Below, piece by piece: positions 16,744 through 25,524 of a stretch of 40,907 nt of DNA. Below the pieces are notes generated by a model, which searched no databases, was not told where the DNA came from, and saw only the letters and a list, made by a program, of their open reading frames with translations. This stretch comes from Opitutaceae bacterium (GTDB lineage: Bacteria; Verrucomicrobiota; Verrucomicrobiia; Opitutales; Opitutaceae). The DNA is taken from contig JAHCLN010000014.1 of the NCBI GenBank assembly GCA_026125215.1, forward strand, positions 1 to 40,907, in the 5' to 3' direction. The first letter of the stretch is position 1. Each line of letters starts with the position of its first letter. Made by a program: the position numbers and the translations under genes.

Positions 16744-17702
16744 GGGGAGGCGGGCGGGGCGGGCAACCGGGAGAGACCGGCTTCACCGAAAGCGAGCAGC
16801 GTGCCGTCGGAGGCTTCCACCAGCTCGGCCACGGCGGTAGTGAGGGGAGCATCCCAGGGAACGAAGGTGCGGCCTTCATCGTGGCTGATGAAAAACATCC
16901 GGGCCTGCCCGGCCAGCACGACGGCGCCGGAACGCAGCCGCAGGGCGCAGGCGAGGAGCACGCGCCGGTCGTTGGCCACGGCCGCCCAATCGTCACCGCG
17001 ATCTTCCGACCGGTAGATGCGGCCGCGCAGGCCGTAGGCGATCAGGCTGTCTTCCGTCAGGGGCAGCACGCCGTAAAAGGACCCGTCGTAGGGGGTGTGA
17101 ATGCCTTCCCATGTCCCGCCGTTGTCGCCGGAACGCAGCAGCGTGCCGTGCTCGCCGGCGATGTAGAGGGTTCCGTCCGCGGCACGGGTGATGCGGTTGA
17201 GATGGTAGTCGTCTTCCTGAATTCGGCGCGTGTTCCAGGTTTTCCCGCCGTCACGGCTTTCAACATACTGGCCGTAGGCACCGATGGCGATGAGATTGGT
17301 CTCATCCACGGCGCAAACATCGAGCAGCGGATCATCCAAATTTTCCCCTTGGTAAACCCGGTTCCAGCTGAGCCCGGCATCGGTGGTCGCCAGAATGATG
17401 GCATCGTGTCCGACCGCCCAGCCGTGCCGGCCGTCGGGCAGAAAAGCGACGGCGGTGAGGGTGGCATGGGTGCCGCTGTTGGCCTGCTGCCAGGTAGCGC
17501 CGGCATCGGTGGACCGAAATATGCCGCCACGTTCACCCACCGCGACCATGGTTGCCGGCGCCACCGCGACGTCGAGGAGCAACGAACGCGGCGCAGCGGC
17601 GGCCAAGGCCGGCAGAAAGACGGCACCTATCAGCCAACGCGTGAATCGTGACCGGAGTGTGTTCCGGCCACGATGGTGATAAAGCCGTTCCGGCCGGGGC
17701 AC
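16740..17702 (-). CDS. Ycf48/BNR-repeat-like periplasmic beta-propeller protein
   Basis: An exported repeat protein of about 320 residues. It contains repeated propeller blades with BNR/Asp-box signatures: STDAGATWQQ, TTDAGLSWNR, SRDGGKTWNT, RSGDNGGTWEG, RSEDRGDDWAA and SHDEGRTFVP. This is the pattern of Ycf48/HCF136-like proteins. A hydrophobic signal segment lies at TRWLIGAVFLPALAAAAP. No ATG precedes it within the expected distance; the GTG at 17702 is the best start because it clears the DUF1329 stop by 31 bases. A CTG closer to the signal segment is possible. It overlaps the RND gene by four bases. It may be an assembly or tethering factor for the exporter, which is inference. Confidence 0.8.
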   Translation of the reverse strand: MPRPERLYHHRGRNTLRSRFTRWLIGAVFLPALAAAAPRSLLLDVAVAPATMVAVGERGGIFRSTDAGATWQQANSGTHATLTAVAFLPDGRHGWAVGHDAIILATTDAGLSWNRVYQGENLDDPLLDVCAVDETNLIAIGAYGQYVESRDGGKTWNTRRIQEDDYHLNRITRAADGTLYIAGEHGTLLRSGDNGGTWEGIHTPYDGSFYGVLPLTEDSLIAYGLRGRIYRSEDRGDDWAAVANDRRVLLACALRLRSGAVVLAGQARMFFISHDEGRTFVPWDAPLTTAVAELVEASDGTLLAFGEAGLSRLPAPPASP

Positions 17703-17733
17703 CGGCCCCGCCCGGAGAGCCAAACCGGCTGTC

Positions 17734-19089
17734 TTACCGCACGCCGGCGCGTCGCAGGGCATCGGGGCTGTAGTCCGCCGGCGTGCGCTTGACGCCGAAA
17801 TCATACATCTTGCCTTCGTTGTCCAAGCCGATGGCGAGGTAGCGCCCGGCGAGGAGATCGGTATGGACTTCCAGCGTGCTCCAGAAGGTTTTTGCATCGT
17901 AGTAGTTGATGCAATGCGCCTCCGACACGCGCCACAGCTGGCCGCGGGAGTCATATTGATCCACGGCAAGAATCTGCCAGCTGTCCTCGTCGACGTAGAA
18001 AGTGCGCCGGCTGTAGATGTGGGAGGTTCCGGGCTTCAGTGTGGCCTCGACGACCCAGACCCGGTGCAGTTCATAGCGGGCCAGATCCTGGTTGATGTGG
18101 AGCGGCGTGAGGATGTCGCGGTATTTCACGCTGTCGCTGTGCAGCCGGTAGGAGTTGTAGGGCACGATCAGTTCCTGCTTGCCGACCAGCTTCCATTCGT
18201 AGCGGTCGGGCGCACCGTTGAACATGTCGAACTGGTCGCTGGTGCGCATGCCGTCGGCGGCGGTGCCGGGATTGTCGTAGGCGACGTTTGGTGCGCGGCG
18301 CACGCGGCGCTGGCCGGCATTGTAGACCCAGGCCCGCCGCGGTTCCTTAACCTGATCCAGCGTCTCGTGGGCGATAAGAATCGACCCGGCAAGCCGGGCG
18401 GGCGCCACGACGGCCTGCTTGAAGTAGATCAGGACGTTGTCCAGATCCGCCGCGGTGACATCCTCGCGGGTGTAGTTGAAGAGGAAATCGTCCTCGAAAT
18501 CGACCATCGTGTAGCTGCCGCCGCGGGTCGGTGCCGCCTGGCCGATGTAGCGGGCGGCGGCCACGCCGCGATAGCGGGTGAGGTGGTTCCAGATGACCTC
18601 GAGGCCGTTTTGCGGAAGAGGGAAGGGGATGCCGACGATGGCGTTTTCGAAACCGGCCCCGTTGTTGACCAGACGAGCCGTCGTCGCGTTGCGCCGGGTG
18701 GCTTCATAGATACGCTCGGGGTTCGATGCACTGCGCCGGCTGGGATAGACGACGAGTTTGTAGGTCGATGGGTAGGTTTTAAGCAGCGCGGCGTGACCTG
18801 CGGTGAGACTGCTTTCGTGCTCCGCAAGATTTTCGCCCGTGATGGTATAGAGCGGCTGGTCGGCGGCAAAAGGATCGGGGTGGTGGCTGCCCACGACGTA
18901 GCCGGCCGGCGGGGTGGTGATGCCGCCGTCCCACGCGGGGATGGTTCCCGCTGCATTGCCGGCGCGCTCTGCGCCCAGCGGTGTCAGGTCCTGACCGAGG
19001 CGGGCGGCTTCGGACTCGCTGACCTGGGCGGCAAGGGGAAGCCCGAGAAGGGTGAGGGTCAGGCCGGTAGTAAGAAATTTGGATTTCAT
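17734..19089 (-). CDS. DUF1329 periplasmic/outer-membrane protein (LolB-like fold)
   Basis: A 451-residue exported protein of the DUF1329 family. The signal peptide is MKSKFLTTGLTLTLLGLPLAAQ. The mature start SESEAARLGQDLTPLGAERA and IPAWDGGITTPPAGY are family hallmarks, as are RRAWVYNAGQRRVRRAPNVAYDNPG and the late segment SRRTFYVDEDSWQILAVDQY. Family members are thought to have a lipoprotein-localisation-like beta fold that could hold a hydrophobic ligand. They are often encoded next to DUF1302 porin-like proteins, as here (18 bases downstream of one). I chose the ATG at 19089, not 19107, because it gives the cleaner signal peptide. Role inferred: periplasmic carrier between the RND pump and the barrel. 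Confidence 0.88.
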   Translation of the reverse strand: MKSKFLTTGLTLTLLGLPLAAQVSESEAARLGQDLTPLGAERAGNAAGTIPAWDGGITTPPAGYVVGSHHPDPFAADQPLYTITGENLAEHESSLTAGHAALLKTYPSTYKLVVYPSRRSASNPERIYEATRRNATTARLVNNGAGFENAIVGIPFPLPQNGLEVIWNHLTRYRGVAAARYIGQAAPTRGGSYTMVDFEDDFLFNYTREDVTAADLDNVLIYFKQAVVAPARLAGSILIAHETLDQVKEPRRAWVYNAGQRRVRRAPNVAYDNPGTAADGMRTSDQFDMFNGAPDRYEWKLVGKQELIVPYNSYRLHSDSVKYRDILTPLHINQDLARYELHRVWVVEATLKPGTSHIYSRRTFYVDEDSWQILAVDQYDSRGQLWRVSEAHCINYYDAKTFWSTLEVHTDLLAGRYLAIGLDNEGKMYDFGVKRTPADYSPDALRRAGVR

Positions 19090-19107
19090 GATGGGGTGGA
19101 GTCGCAA

Positions 19108-21093
19108 TTAGAACGAGTAACGGAGGGCGGTGGAAACAAAGTCCCGGTCACTGAGCAGGTTGTAGCGCTCGGCACCGAAAAAGTTCACGTAGCGGACCTC
19201 CAGGGCCCAGGCGTTCTGGAAGGTGAACTCGGTCGCGAGCGTGATGCTCTTACGGCCGGCGATGAAGTTGCCCAGCGGCAGGGGCGTGGTGCCGCCGGCG
19301 TCATGCACGAAGGCGATGGAGGGCGACATGTTTACGCCGGCGAAGGCGTTGTTGTAGTCAAGCCGCGCGGCAATCTGGTAACCCCAGGAGAAACTGTCGG
19401 CAAACCGGTTGCTGGGGGTGGCGGGCAGGTTGCCGTTGCCGCTGGTAACCATGTTGGCGGCACTGCCGCTGGTGAAGGTGCCGGGGCCGTCGTAACGGAG
19501 TGTGTCCTTCGAAGGAAGGTTGGCCCAGACGCCGCCGATTTCTCCGACAAGGACCAACTGGCTGGCGCCGAGGCGGGGGCCAAAAACCTTGGTCATCGTG
19601 GTCTGCGCCGTCCAGACGTCATGGCGACGGTAGCCGGGAATCTCCCGGCCGTATTGGCCGAGGAAATTGCCGATCTGGTTGCTCGCGCCAAACTGCGGGG
19701 CGAGGGAGGAGAGGGCGGCGAAGAGCAGTTCCACGTCATCCACCTGCAGCGGCACATCGTTCTTGTAGGAGACTTCGCCCTGCCAAGAGATGCCGGTCGC
19801 GCCGAGGTCGGTGTTGAAACTCACGCCGAGCATGCCGATGTCCTCGGGGTATTCGATGAAGTAACGACCGGTCTGCGCGGCGCTAAGCAGCCCGATCTGA
19901 CGGGCACCCGCCGCGATGGCCACGGCCCCGGGGTAAAACGGGGCAAAAGGCACCAGCCCCGGTGGCAGCGAACCGGCGGGCACATTGGTGAGCGCGGCGC
20001 CGAGCAATTGGGGCAAAACCGCCGCAATGGTGGCCGGAGGGATGCCGGCACCCGCCATGGCCGGGACCAACTGGGCATTGGCCAGGTTGGTCGCAGTTGC
20101 CTGGACCAGCGCCGCGCTGATCGGCCCGGCGGGAGTGCGGGCGCTGATCACCGGAGAGCGGCTGTGGTAACGGGCGAGGTAGAACCCATACTCGGTGCCG
20201 CTGTCGGCAAGGTAGCGGGCCGCCACACCGAACTGGCTGAAATTGTTGCCCTCGCGGTCGCGGTCACGGGGGATGCCGCCAAGTCCGCCGGTGCCGCTGA
20301 CGCCCGTGCGGTCCGGAATGCCGCCGAAGCCCAGCCAGACGGTGCTGCCGCCGCGGCTGGCAAAATCGTTGGTCGAGAAATAGGTGCCCGCGGGTTCGAG
20401 TTCGTTGCGCCGGAATTCCAGCAGCCAGAAGGGCTCCAGCGTCAGCTTCGGGGTGACACCGAGCGAAACCTTGAGCATGTTGACGGGGAGAAAGGCTTCC
20501 TTGAGCTCGGCGCCCGGCACACGCAGCTTCGAAAGATCCACCGGATTGACGACGTTGATGCCATTGGGGATGAAGGTGCTCTCGCCAAGGCTCAGCACCT
20601 GCCGGCCGATGCGCACATCCACCGGCATGTCCCCGATGTCGAAGTAGCCGGAGGCATAGAGGTCGAGCAGCTCACGGCCGCGATCGACGCGGTCCTTCGC
20701 CTGCTGGCTGAGCGCCGTGCGCTTGGTTTCGTCGGCGATCAAATCGACGAAATAGTAGCCGCGGACGAAGAGCCCCAGATTCTGGCGGGAAACCTGGAAG
20801 TCGTGCGAGACCTTGAGCAGGTGCGAGGCCCAGCCCTTTTCGTAGTTCAGGTTGCCGTCGTCGGTGTTGACCGAGTTCTGGGTGCCGCCGTTGGTCCGGC
20901 CGATCAGGGCGGGATCGGCGTCATCCAGGCGGTAAAGGGCGCCCACGGAAACCGTGGTGTCGAAACTGCCTTTGACTTCGCCGGAGCCAAACGAATAGCC
21001 GGGCAGGTGGGCGGGCATGGCCGAGAGCAGCAGGCTGAGGCAGACGGCCAGGGCCGGTTTGCGCAGACGGGTAGGTTGATTGCGGTAGGACAT
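19108..21093 (-). CDS. DUF1302 outer-membrane beta-barrel protein
   Basis: A 661-residue outer-membrane protein and first gene of the envelope operon. The signal peptide is in residues 1-33 (KPALAVCLSLLLSAMPAHL). The mature start GEVKGSFDTTVSVGALYRL, the segment RIGRQVLSLGESTFIPNGIN and the C-terminal DFVSTALRYSF, ending in Phe with alternating aromatics, are typical of DUF1302 barrels. Residues about 320-400 form an Ala/Pro-rich insertion (AALVQATATNLANAQLVPAM) that is probably an extracellular or periplasmic loop. The DUF1329 gene follows by 18 bases. No Shine-Dalgarno sequence is seen; a U-tract hairpin sits 27 bases upstream of the start. Confidence 0.9.
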   Translation of the reverse strand: MSYRNQPTRLRKPALAVCLSLLLSAMPAHLPGYSFGSGEVKGSFDTTVSVGALYRLDDADPALIGRTNGGTQNSVNTDDGNLNYEKGWASHLLKVSHDFQVSRQNLGLFVRGYYFVDLIADETKRTALSQQAKDRVDRGRELLDLYASGYFDIGDMPVDVRIGRQVLSLGESTFIPNGINVVNPVDLSKLRVPGAELKEAFLPVNMLKVSLGVTPKLTLEPFWLLEFRRNELEPAGTYFSTNDFASRGGSTVWLGFGGIPDRTGVSGTGGLGGIPRDRDREGNNFSQFGVAARYLADSGTEYGFYLARYHSRSPVISARTPAGPISAALVQATATNLANAQLVPAMAGAGIPPATIAAVLPQLLGAALTNVPAGSLPPGLVPFAPFYPGAVAIAAGARQIGLLSAAQTGRYFIEYPEDIGMLGVSFNTDLGATGISWQGEVSYKNDVPLQVDDVELLFAALSSLAPQFGASNQIGNFLGQYGREIPGYRRHDVWTAQTTMTKVFGPRLGASQLVLVGEIGGVWANLPSKDTLRYDGPGTFTSGSAANMVTSGNGNLPATPSNRFADSFSWGYQIAARLDYNNAFAGVNMSPSIAFVHDAGGTTPLPLGNFIAGRKSITLATEFTFQNAWALEVRYVNFFGAERYNLLSDRDFVSTALRYSF

Positions 21094-21119
21094 GAGTTTT
21101 GGTGGTGAACCCGGGAGTG

Positions 21120-21140
21120 AAAAAACCTCCCGGTGGGAGG
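21120..21140 (-). promoter_or_regulatory. Terminator-like hairpin in the leader of the DUF1302 operon
   Basis: On the minus strand, CCTCCC (21140-21135), loop ACC and GGGAGG (21131-21126) are followed by six T (21125-21120), then 26 bases to the DUF1302 ATG. No minus-strand gene lies immediately upstream, because uvrA is divergent. The structure therefore has nothing to terminate unless transcription starts upstream of it and is attenuated. The stem is short (6 bp) with a three-base loop, so its strength is uncertain. Confidence 0.55.
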
Positions 21141-21304
21141 CTTCTGCAATGCGGGGTGGGGTTTGCTATCCGATACGGGATTCTGGCATGGATGAAAGGA
21201 ATCGGCCCGTGGCCAGCAAGTCATAAAGCAAGGAGCAGCCGGCGGGGCCACCGGCACTTCCGCTTTGACGCGGGGGCCAATTGCGTAGATTGCGCGTTTC
21301 CCGC

Positions 21305-24175
21305 ATGCAGGCCGCGACGCACATCCACATCAAGGGCGCCCGGGAGCACAACCTCCGGAACCTCGAGCTGCGCATCCCGCGCGGCAAGCTCACGGTCATC
21401 ACCGGCCCAAGCGGTTCGGGCAAGTCGTCGCTGGCTTTCGACACCCTCTACGCCGAGGGCTATCGCAAATATATGGAGTCGCTGTCCACGCAGGCCCGGG
21501 CCGTGCTGGACCAGCTGAAACGGCCGGACGTCGATTTTATCCACGGGCTTTCGCCCGTGCTCGCAATCGAGCAGCGCACGGGGGCGGGCGGACCGCGCAG
21601 CATCATCGCGACGGAGACGGAGATCGCCGACTACGCCCGTCTGCTCTGGGCGCTGGCCGGCGAGCAGCATTGTCCCAAAGACGGTGGCCGCGTGGTCCGG
21701 CGCTCGCTGGATGACAATGTGCAGCGGGTGCTGACCGAGTGCGCCGGCGAACGGGTGATGGTGCTGGCACCGGCGCTGCGGGCGAGGCCGAGTGTGCTGC
21801 GCGACGAACTGCCTCGCCTGCGCCAGCGGGGTTTCCAGCGGGTGCGGCTCGACGGCGAGATCAAAAACCTCGACGAACCCAACCTTGTGCCCGCCGGAAC
21901 CAAGGAGCTGACCGTCGAATTGGTCGTGGACCGGCTGGTGGCCATGGCCGAACAGCGGGCCCGGCTGGCCGATTCGCTGGAGCTGGCCTTCCGCGAGGGC
22001 AAAGACCGCGCGCTCGTCCTTGCGCAGAAATCGCCGGAAGCGCCCTGGCGCGAACTGCCGCTGAGCCAGCATCTGGCCTGCGACCTTTGCGGCGATGTGT
22101 TCGAGCGCCTTACACCGCGGCACTTTTCATTCAACCACGCGGAAGGTGCCTGCGAGACCTGCGGCGGCCTTGGCCGCCAGCTGCGCTTTGTGCCGGAACT
22201 GCTGGTGCCGGACCCGGCGAAGAGTGTGCGGGAAGGTGCCCTCAAGGCCTGGCGTATCGGCGGGAGAAACCTGATCATCCGGCACAATGCGCTCCTGAAG
22301 CAGCTGGCCGAGCAACTGCCCTTCGATCCCGACCGGCCTTGGCAGGATTTGCCGGAGGCTGCCCGCCACGCCATCCTGCATGGGGCAGGCGAGCGCCTGT
22401 TTGCGTTCAAACTGCGCCGCATGCGCGAGCCCAAAACGATGCCCTTTGCGGGCGTGATCGCCGATCTGGAGGAAAGTTTTCGCGACACGGCCAGTGAGGG
22501 ATTCAGAGCCCGACTGACCGCCTACATGGTGAGCGGCACCTGTCCCGAGTGTGGCGGAACGCGCCTCAACGCCCGCAGCTGCGCGGTGCGCTTGCCCGGC
22601 GGGCCGGCCTATCCGGACTTTTTGGCCATGGATGTCACCGCCGCCCGTGAATCCATGCGCGGCATCGCCGGGAGTCTGGCTGGAAATCCGGCACTGGCCG
22701 AGGTGATTGCGGGCATTGAGCAAAGGCTGCATTTTCTGCATCAGACCGGGCTGGGCTACCTGACGTTGGACCGGGAGTATGCGACCCTTTCCGGAGGTGA
22801 AGCCCAACGCGTGCGGCTGGCCACGCAACTGGGCATGGGGTTGATGGGCGTCATCTACGTGCTGGACGAACCCAGCGTGGGCCTGCACCCGGCCGACAAT
22901 GACCGGCTGCTGGCGCAGCTCATCGAACTCCGTGACCGCGGCAATACCGTGGTCGTGGTCGAACACGACGAGGACACCATGCGTCTGGCCGACGAATTGA
23001 TCGAGATGGGACCGGAAGCGGGGGCCGACGGCGGGCAGGTGCTCTTCCAAGGCCCGCCGACCGCCTGTGTCGCGCTGCCGGCCAAACTTTCCCGCACCGG
23101 TCCCTATCTGGCCGGAAAGCAGCGCGTCACACGCGAATCGCCGGCAAAGGCGCCGGACGGTGCCTGGCTGACCGTGCGCGAGGCGCGCGCGAACAACCTG
23201 TGCGGCATCGATGCAAAGTTCCCCGTGGGGCTGTTGACTTGCGTCACCGGGGTTTCGGGTTCGGGCAAGAGCACGCTTGTCAACGATGTGCTGGCGGTGG
23301 CCGCGGCGCGGAAGCTGAACGGCGCGAAGGGCATTCCGGGAAAGCACCGCCACATCGAAAATCTCGATTTTTTTGAAAAACTGGTGCTCGTGGACCAGGC
23401 GCCCATCGGCCGGAGTCCGCGCTCCAACCCGGTCACGTTCACCGGGCTTCTCGACCATTTGCGCGATCTCTATGCCCAGGTGCCGCTGGCCAAAGTGCGC
23501 GGTTACAAGGCGAGCCGGTTCTCGTTCAACGTGCGGGGCGGGCGCTGCGAGCGCTGCCAGGGTGACGGCGCCATCAAGCTCGACATGCAGTTCATGGCGG
23601 ATGCCTACGCGCCTTGCCCGAGCTGCGAAGGCCGGCGCTTCAACCGCGCCACGCTGGAGATCCTGTTTCATGGCCGCTCGATCGCGGACGTCCTCGACAT
23701 GACCGTGCGCGAGGCCATCGGACTATTCCGCAACATTCCCCGCATTCTCGACCGCCTGCAGACGCTCGAAACGGTGGGCCTCGGTTACCTCAAACTCGGC
23801 CAGCCTGCTCCCACGCTGTCCGGCGGCGAAGCTCAGCGGCTGAAATTGTCGCTGGAGCTCGGCAAGCGCCAGCAGGGGCAGACGCTCTACATCTTGGACG
23901 AACCCACGACTGGGCTGCACTGGACCGACATCCAGCGGCTCATGGACCTCCTGTTTCAACTGAGGGATGCGGGCAACACCATCATCATCATCGAGCACAA
24001 CCTCGACGTGATTAACCTCGCGGACTGGCTCATCGACCTGGGACCGGGCGGCGGCAAAGAAGGCGGCGAATTGATCTATGCCGGGCCGCGAAGCGGCATC
24101 GAGTGCGAGCCACGTTCGCTCACCGGCCGGGCGCTGGTGCGGTGGACCCAAAATGCGACGAAAACGCGGGCCTGA
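21305..24175 (+). CDS. uvrA: Excinuclease ABC subunit A, divergent paralogue type
   Basis: A 956-residue tandem ABC ATPase of nucleotide-excision repair that scans DNA for damage and loads UvrB. Visible features are Walker A1 GPSGSGKSS (34-42), a UvrB-binding-like domain (about 130-240: [28 protein letters not shown]) and a zinc module CDLC...CETC (259-286). The first signature and Walker B are [11 protein letters not shown] and [12 protein letters not shown] (about 496-530). Walker A2 GVSGSGKST is near 648. A C-terminal zinc finger ([17 protein letters not shown]) precedes [11 protein letters not shown] and [12 protein letters not shown]. Around residues 60-130 it departs from canonical UvrA ([38 protein letters not shown] without the second Cys). 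I chose the ATG at 21305 over 21281 because the extra eight residues have no counterpart. Confidence 0.9.
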   Translation: MQAATHIHIKGAREHNLRNLELRIPRGKLTVITGPSGSGKSSLAFDTLYAEGYRKYMESLSTQARAVLDQLKRPDVDFIHGLSPVLAIEQRTGAGGPRSIIATETEIADYARLLWALAGEQHCPKDGGRVVRRSLDDNVQRVLTECAGERVMVLAPALRARPSVLRDELPRLRQRGFQRVRLDGEIKNLDEPNLVPAGTKELTVELVVDRLVAMAEQRARLADSLELAFREGKDRALVLAQKSPEAPWRELPLSQHLACDLCGDVFERLTPRHFSFNHAEGACETCGGLGRQLRFVPELLVPDPAKSVREGALKAWRIGGRNLIIRHNALLKQLAEQLPFDPDRPWQDLPEAARHAILHGAGERLFAFKLRRMREPKTMPFAGVIADLEESFRDTASEGFRARLTAYMVSGTCPECGGTRLNARSCAVRLPGGPAYPDFLAMDVTAARESMRGIAGSLAGNPALAEVIAGIEQRLHFLHQTGLGYLTLDREYATLSGGEAQRVRLATQLGMGLMGVIYVLDEPSVGLHPADNDRLLAQLIELRDRGNTVVVVEHDEDTMRLADELIEMGPEAGADGGQVLFQGPPTACVALPAKLSRTGPYLAGKQRVTRESPAKAPDGAWLTVREARANNLCGIDAKFPVGLLTCVTGVSGSGKSTLVNDVLAVAAARKLNGAKGIPGKHRHIENLDFFEKLVLVDQAPIGRSPRSNPVTFTGLLDHLRDLYAQVPLAKVRGYKASRFSFNVRGGRCERCQGDGAIKLDMQFMADAYAPCPSCEGRRFNRATLEILFHGRSIADVLDMTVREAIGLFRNIPRILDRLQTLETVGLGYLKLGQPAPTLSGGEAQRLKLSLELGKRQQGQTLYILDEPTTGLHWTDIQRLMDLLFQLRDAGNTIIIIEHNLDVINLADWLIDLGPGGGKEGGELIYAGPRSGIECEPRSLTGRALVRWTQNATKTRA

Positions 24176-24265
24176 CGGGAATCCTGCAACTTAAGCGGGT
24201 GGAGGAGGGTATTGGAGACAACCCGGGGCACCGTGTCCCGGAAAACCCCCAATAACCTTCATCCC

Positions 24266-24826
24266 ATGAAAACACTGTTTCGTTCCAGTCTTCTGGTCGC
24301 CGCCCTCGGTTTGGGCGCACCCGCCTTCACGCATGCTTCCGAGGGTGCCGTTGACTTCGGCGTCTTCGCGCCGGCCGCCGGGTGCGAATATGTGGAAATC
24401 AATGTCCGGGCCGGCCTGCTCAAATTTGCCGCCAAGCTGGCCTCGGCACACGAGCCCGAAGCGGCCGAGTTGTTGCGCAACATCCGCCACGTGCGGGTCA
24501 ACGTCGTGGGCCTGGACCAGACCAACCGGGACTCCGCCATGGAGCGCATCGCGGGCATCCGCGCCGACCTCGACAAACGCGGCTGGGAGAAAATCGTCAC
24601 CGTGCAGGAATCCGGCGACGAAGGTGATGATGTCGCTATCTTCATGAAAGCGGACGGCGAAGACAGTATCGACGGACTTGTGGTCACCGTCATCGAGAAG
24701 CGCGGCAAGGTCGTGCTCGTCAACATCGTCGGCCGCATCCAGGCGGAGCAGATTGCGAAGCTGGGCGAAAAGCTCAATGTGGAGCCGCTGCGGAAGATCA
24801 AGGTAAGCGCCCGCACGGGAGTCTGA
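24266..24826 (+). CDS. Secreted DUF4252-like protein (first of a tandem pair)
   Basis: A 186-residue exported protein with signal peptide MKTLFRSSLLVAALGLGAPA and cleavage near FTHAS. The mature part has the DUF4252 style: INVRAGLLKFAAKLASAHEP, HVRVNVVGLDQTN, then a helix with KRGWEKIVTVQESGD. It ends with a beta hairpin region (VAIFMKADGEDSIDGLVVTV, KVVLVNIVGRIQAEQIAKLG). The function of the family is not known. The ATG at 24266 gives the signal peptide; an upstream in-frame ATG at 24212 would bury it. It follows uvrA by 90 bases and precedes a related gene by 22 bases. Confidence 0.65.
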   Translation: MKTLFRSSLLVAALGLGAPAFTHASEGAVDFGVFAPAAGCEYVEINVRAGLLKFAAKLASAHEPEAAELLRNIRHVRVNVVGLDQTNRDSAMERIAGIRADLDKRGWEKIVTVQESGDEGDDVAIFMKADGEDSIDGLVVTVIEKRGKVVLVNIVGRIQAEQIAKLGEKLNVEPLRKIKVSARTGV

Positions 24827-24848
24827 ATCCAGTCGTCACTCCCACGCC

Positions 24849-25451
24849 ATGGCCACCGCTACTCCTCCGCAAATCCGTCGGCACTGGCCCTGGGTGCTGG
24901 CGGCTGTCATCCTTGCGCCGTTCGTGCTCCTCGCCGCGGCAGCGTGGAGCTTCCTCAGCCTCGACCCTGAAGCCGATGAGCTGCGCCGGCAGATCGTCCG
25001 CTCGACCGGGACCACCTGGGAAACCAAGGTGCAGCTGAACATCGGCCGGGTTACGGTGGCAGCCCTGCGCGGCGGGCTCAGTTTCTCCGGCAACGGTGAG
25101 ATTGCGGAAGCACGCCGGGCCCTCAAAGGGCTGCGCCGCGCCAGCGTGGGCATCTATCGGTTGAACGACCCGGATACCCGTTGGTCACAGGCCCAGCTCC
25201 TGCGTGATGCCGACGCCAAGATGCAACGCCGCGGCTGGAGCCGGATGGTCGGCGTTTTGGATGGTGACGACACCGTGATGATTTACGTGCCTGAGGACAC
25301 CGATGATCCACGCAAGGTGTGTGTGGCCGTGGTCAGCGGGCACGAACTGGTCGTGGTCTCGGCCGTGCTCAATCCCGAGGCGCTTTACGAGTTGATGGTG
25401 CGACATGCCGGCAGCGGCCCGCACCGAGAGGTGGCCGGAATCCGGCTTTAA
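24849..25451 (+). CDS. Membrane-anchored protein related to the preceding DUF4252-like gene
   Basis: A 200-residue protein with one N-terminal membrane helix at 14-37 (WVLAAVILAPFVLLAAAAWS) and a periplasmic domain. Its layout mirrors the upstream gene: a strand-helix start (VQLNIGRVTVAALRGG), RRALKGLRRASVGIYRLND, a helix ending in MQRRGWSRMVGVLDGDDTVM and a final hairpin (KVCVAVVSGHELVVVSAVLN, PEALYELM). The shared RGW motif and hairpin suggest the two are diverged tandem duplicates, one released and one anchored. Similarity was judged by eye and is weak. The ATG at 24849 is the first in frame. The next gene, dinB, is 73 bases away. Confidence 0.6.
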   Translation: MATATPPQIRRHWPWVLAAVILAPFVLLAAAAWSFLSLDPEADELRRQIVRSTGTTWETKVQLNIGRVTVAALRGGLSFSGNGEIAEARRALKGLRRASVGIYRLNDPDTRWSQAQLLRDADAKMQRRGWSRMVGVLDGDDTVMIYVPEDTDDPRKVCVAVVSGHELVVVSAVLNPEALYELMVRHAGSGPHREVAGIRL

Positions 25452-25524
25452 CACCCCGGCTGCTTCCGCTGGTGTTTTCCCAACCTTGGGTTGTCAGCCG
25501 GCCGGCAGCTGTTAGCGGGGATGG

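Noticed and set aside
17863..21108. A 1081-codon open frame on the plus strand opposite DUF1329 and DUF1302
   Set aside because: It mirrors two genes with clear family motifs and signal peptides. Its product is low-complexity Gly/Ala/Asp/Val-rich with no domain, as expected from antisense reading of GC-rich codons.
24223..24241. Hairpin CCGGGGCA-CCG-TGTCCCGG between uvrA and the first DUF4252-like gene, considered as a terminator
   Set aside because: The stem is good apart from one G-U pair, but no T-run follows on either strand. It lies 25 bases before a start codon in a same-strand run.
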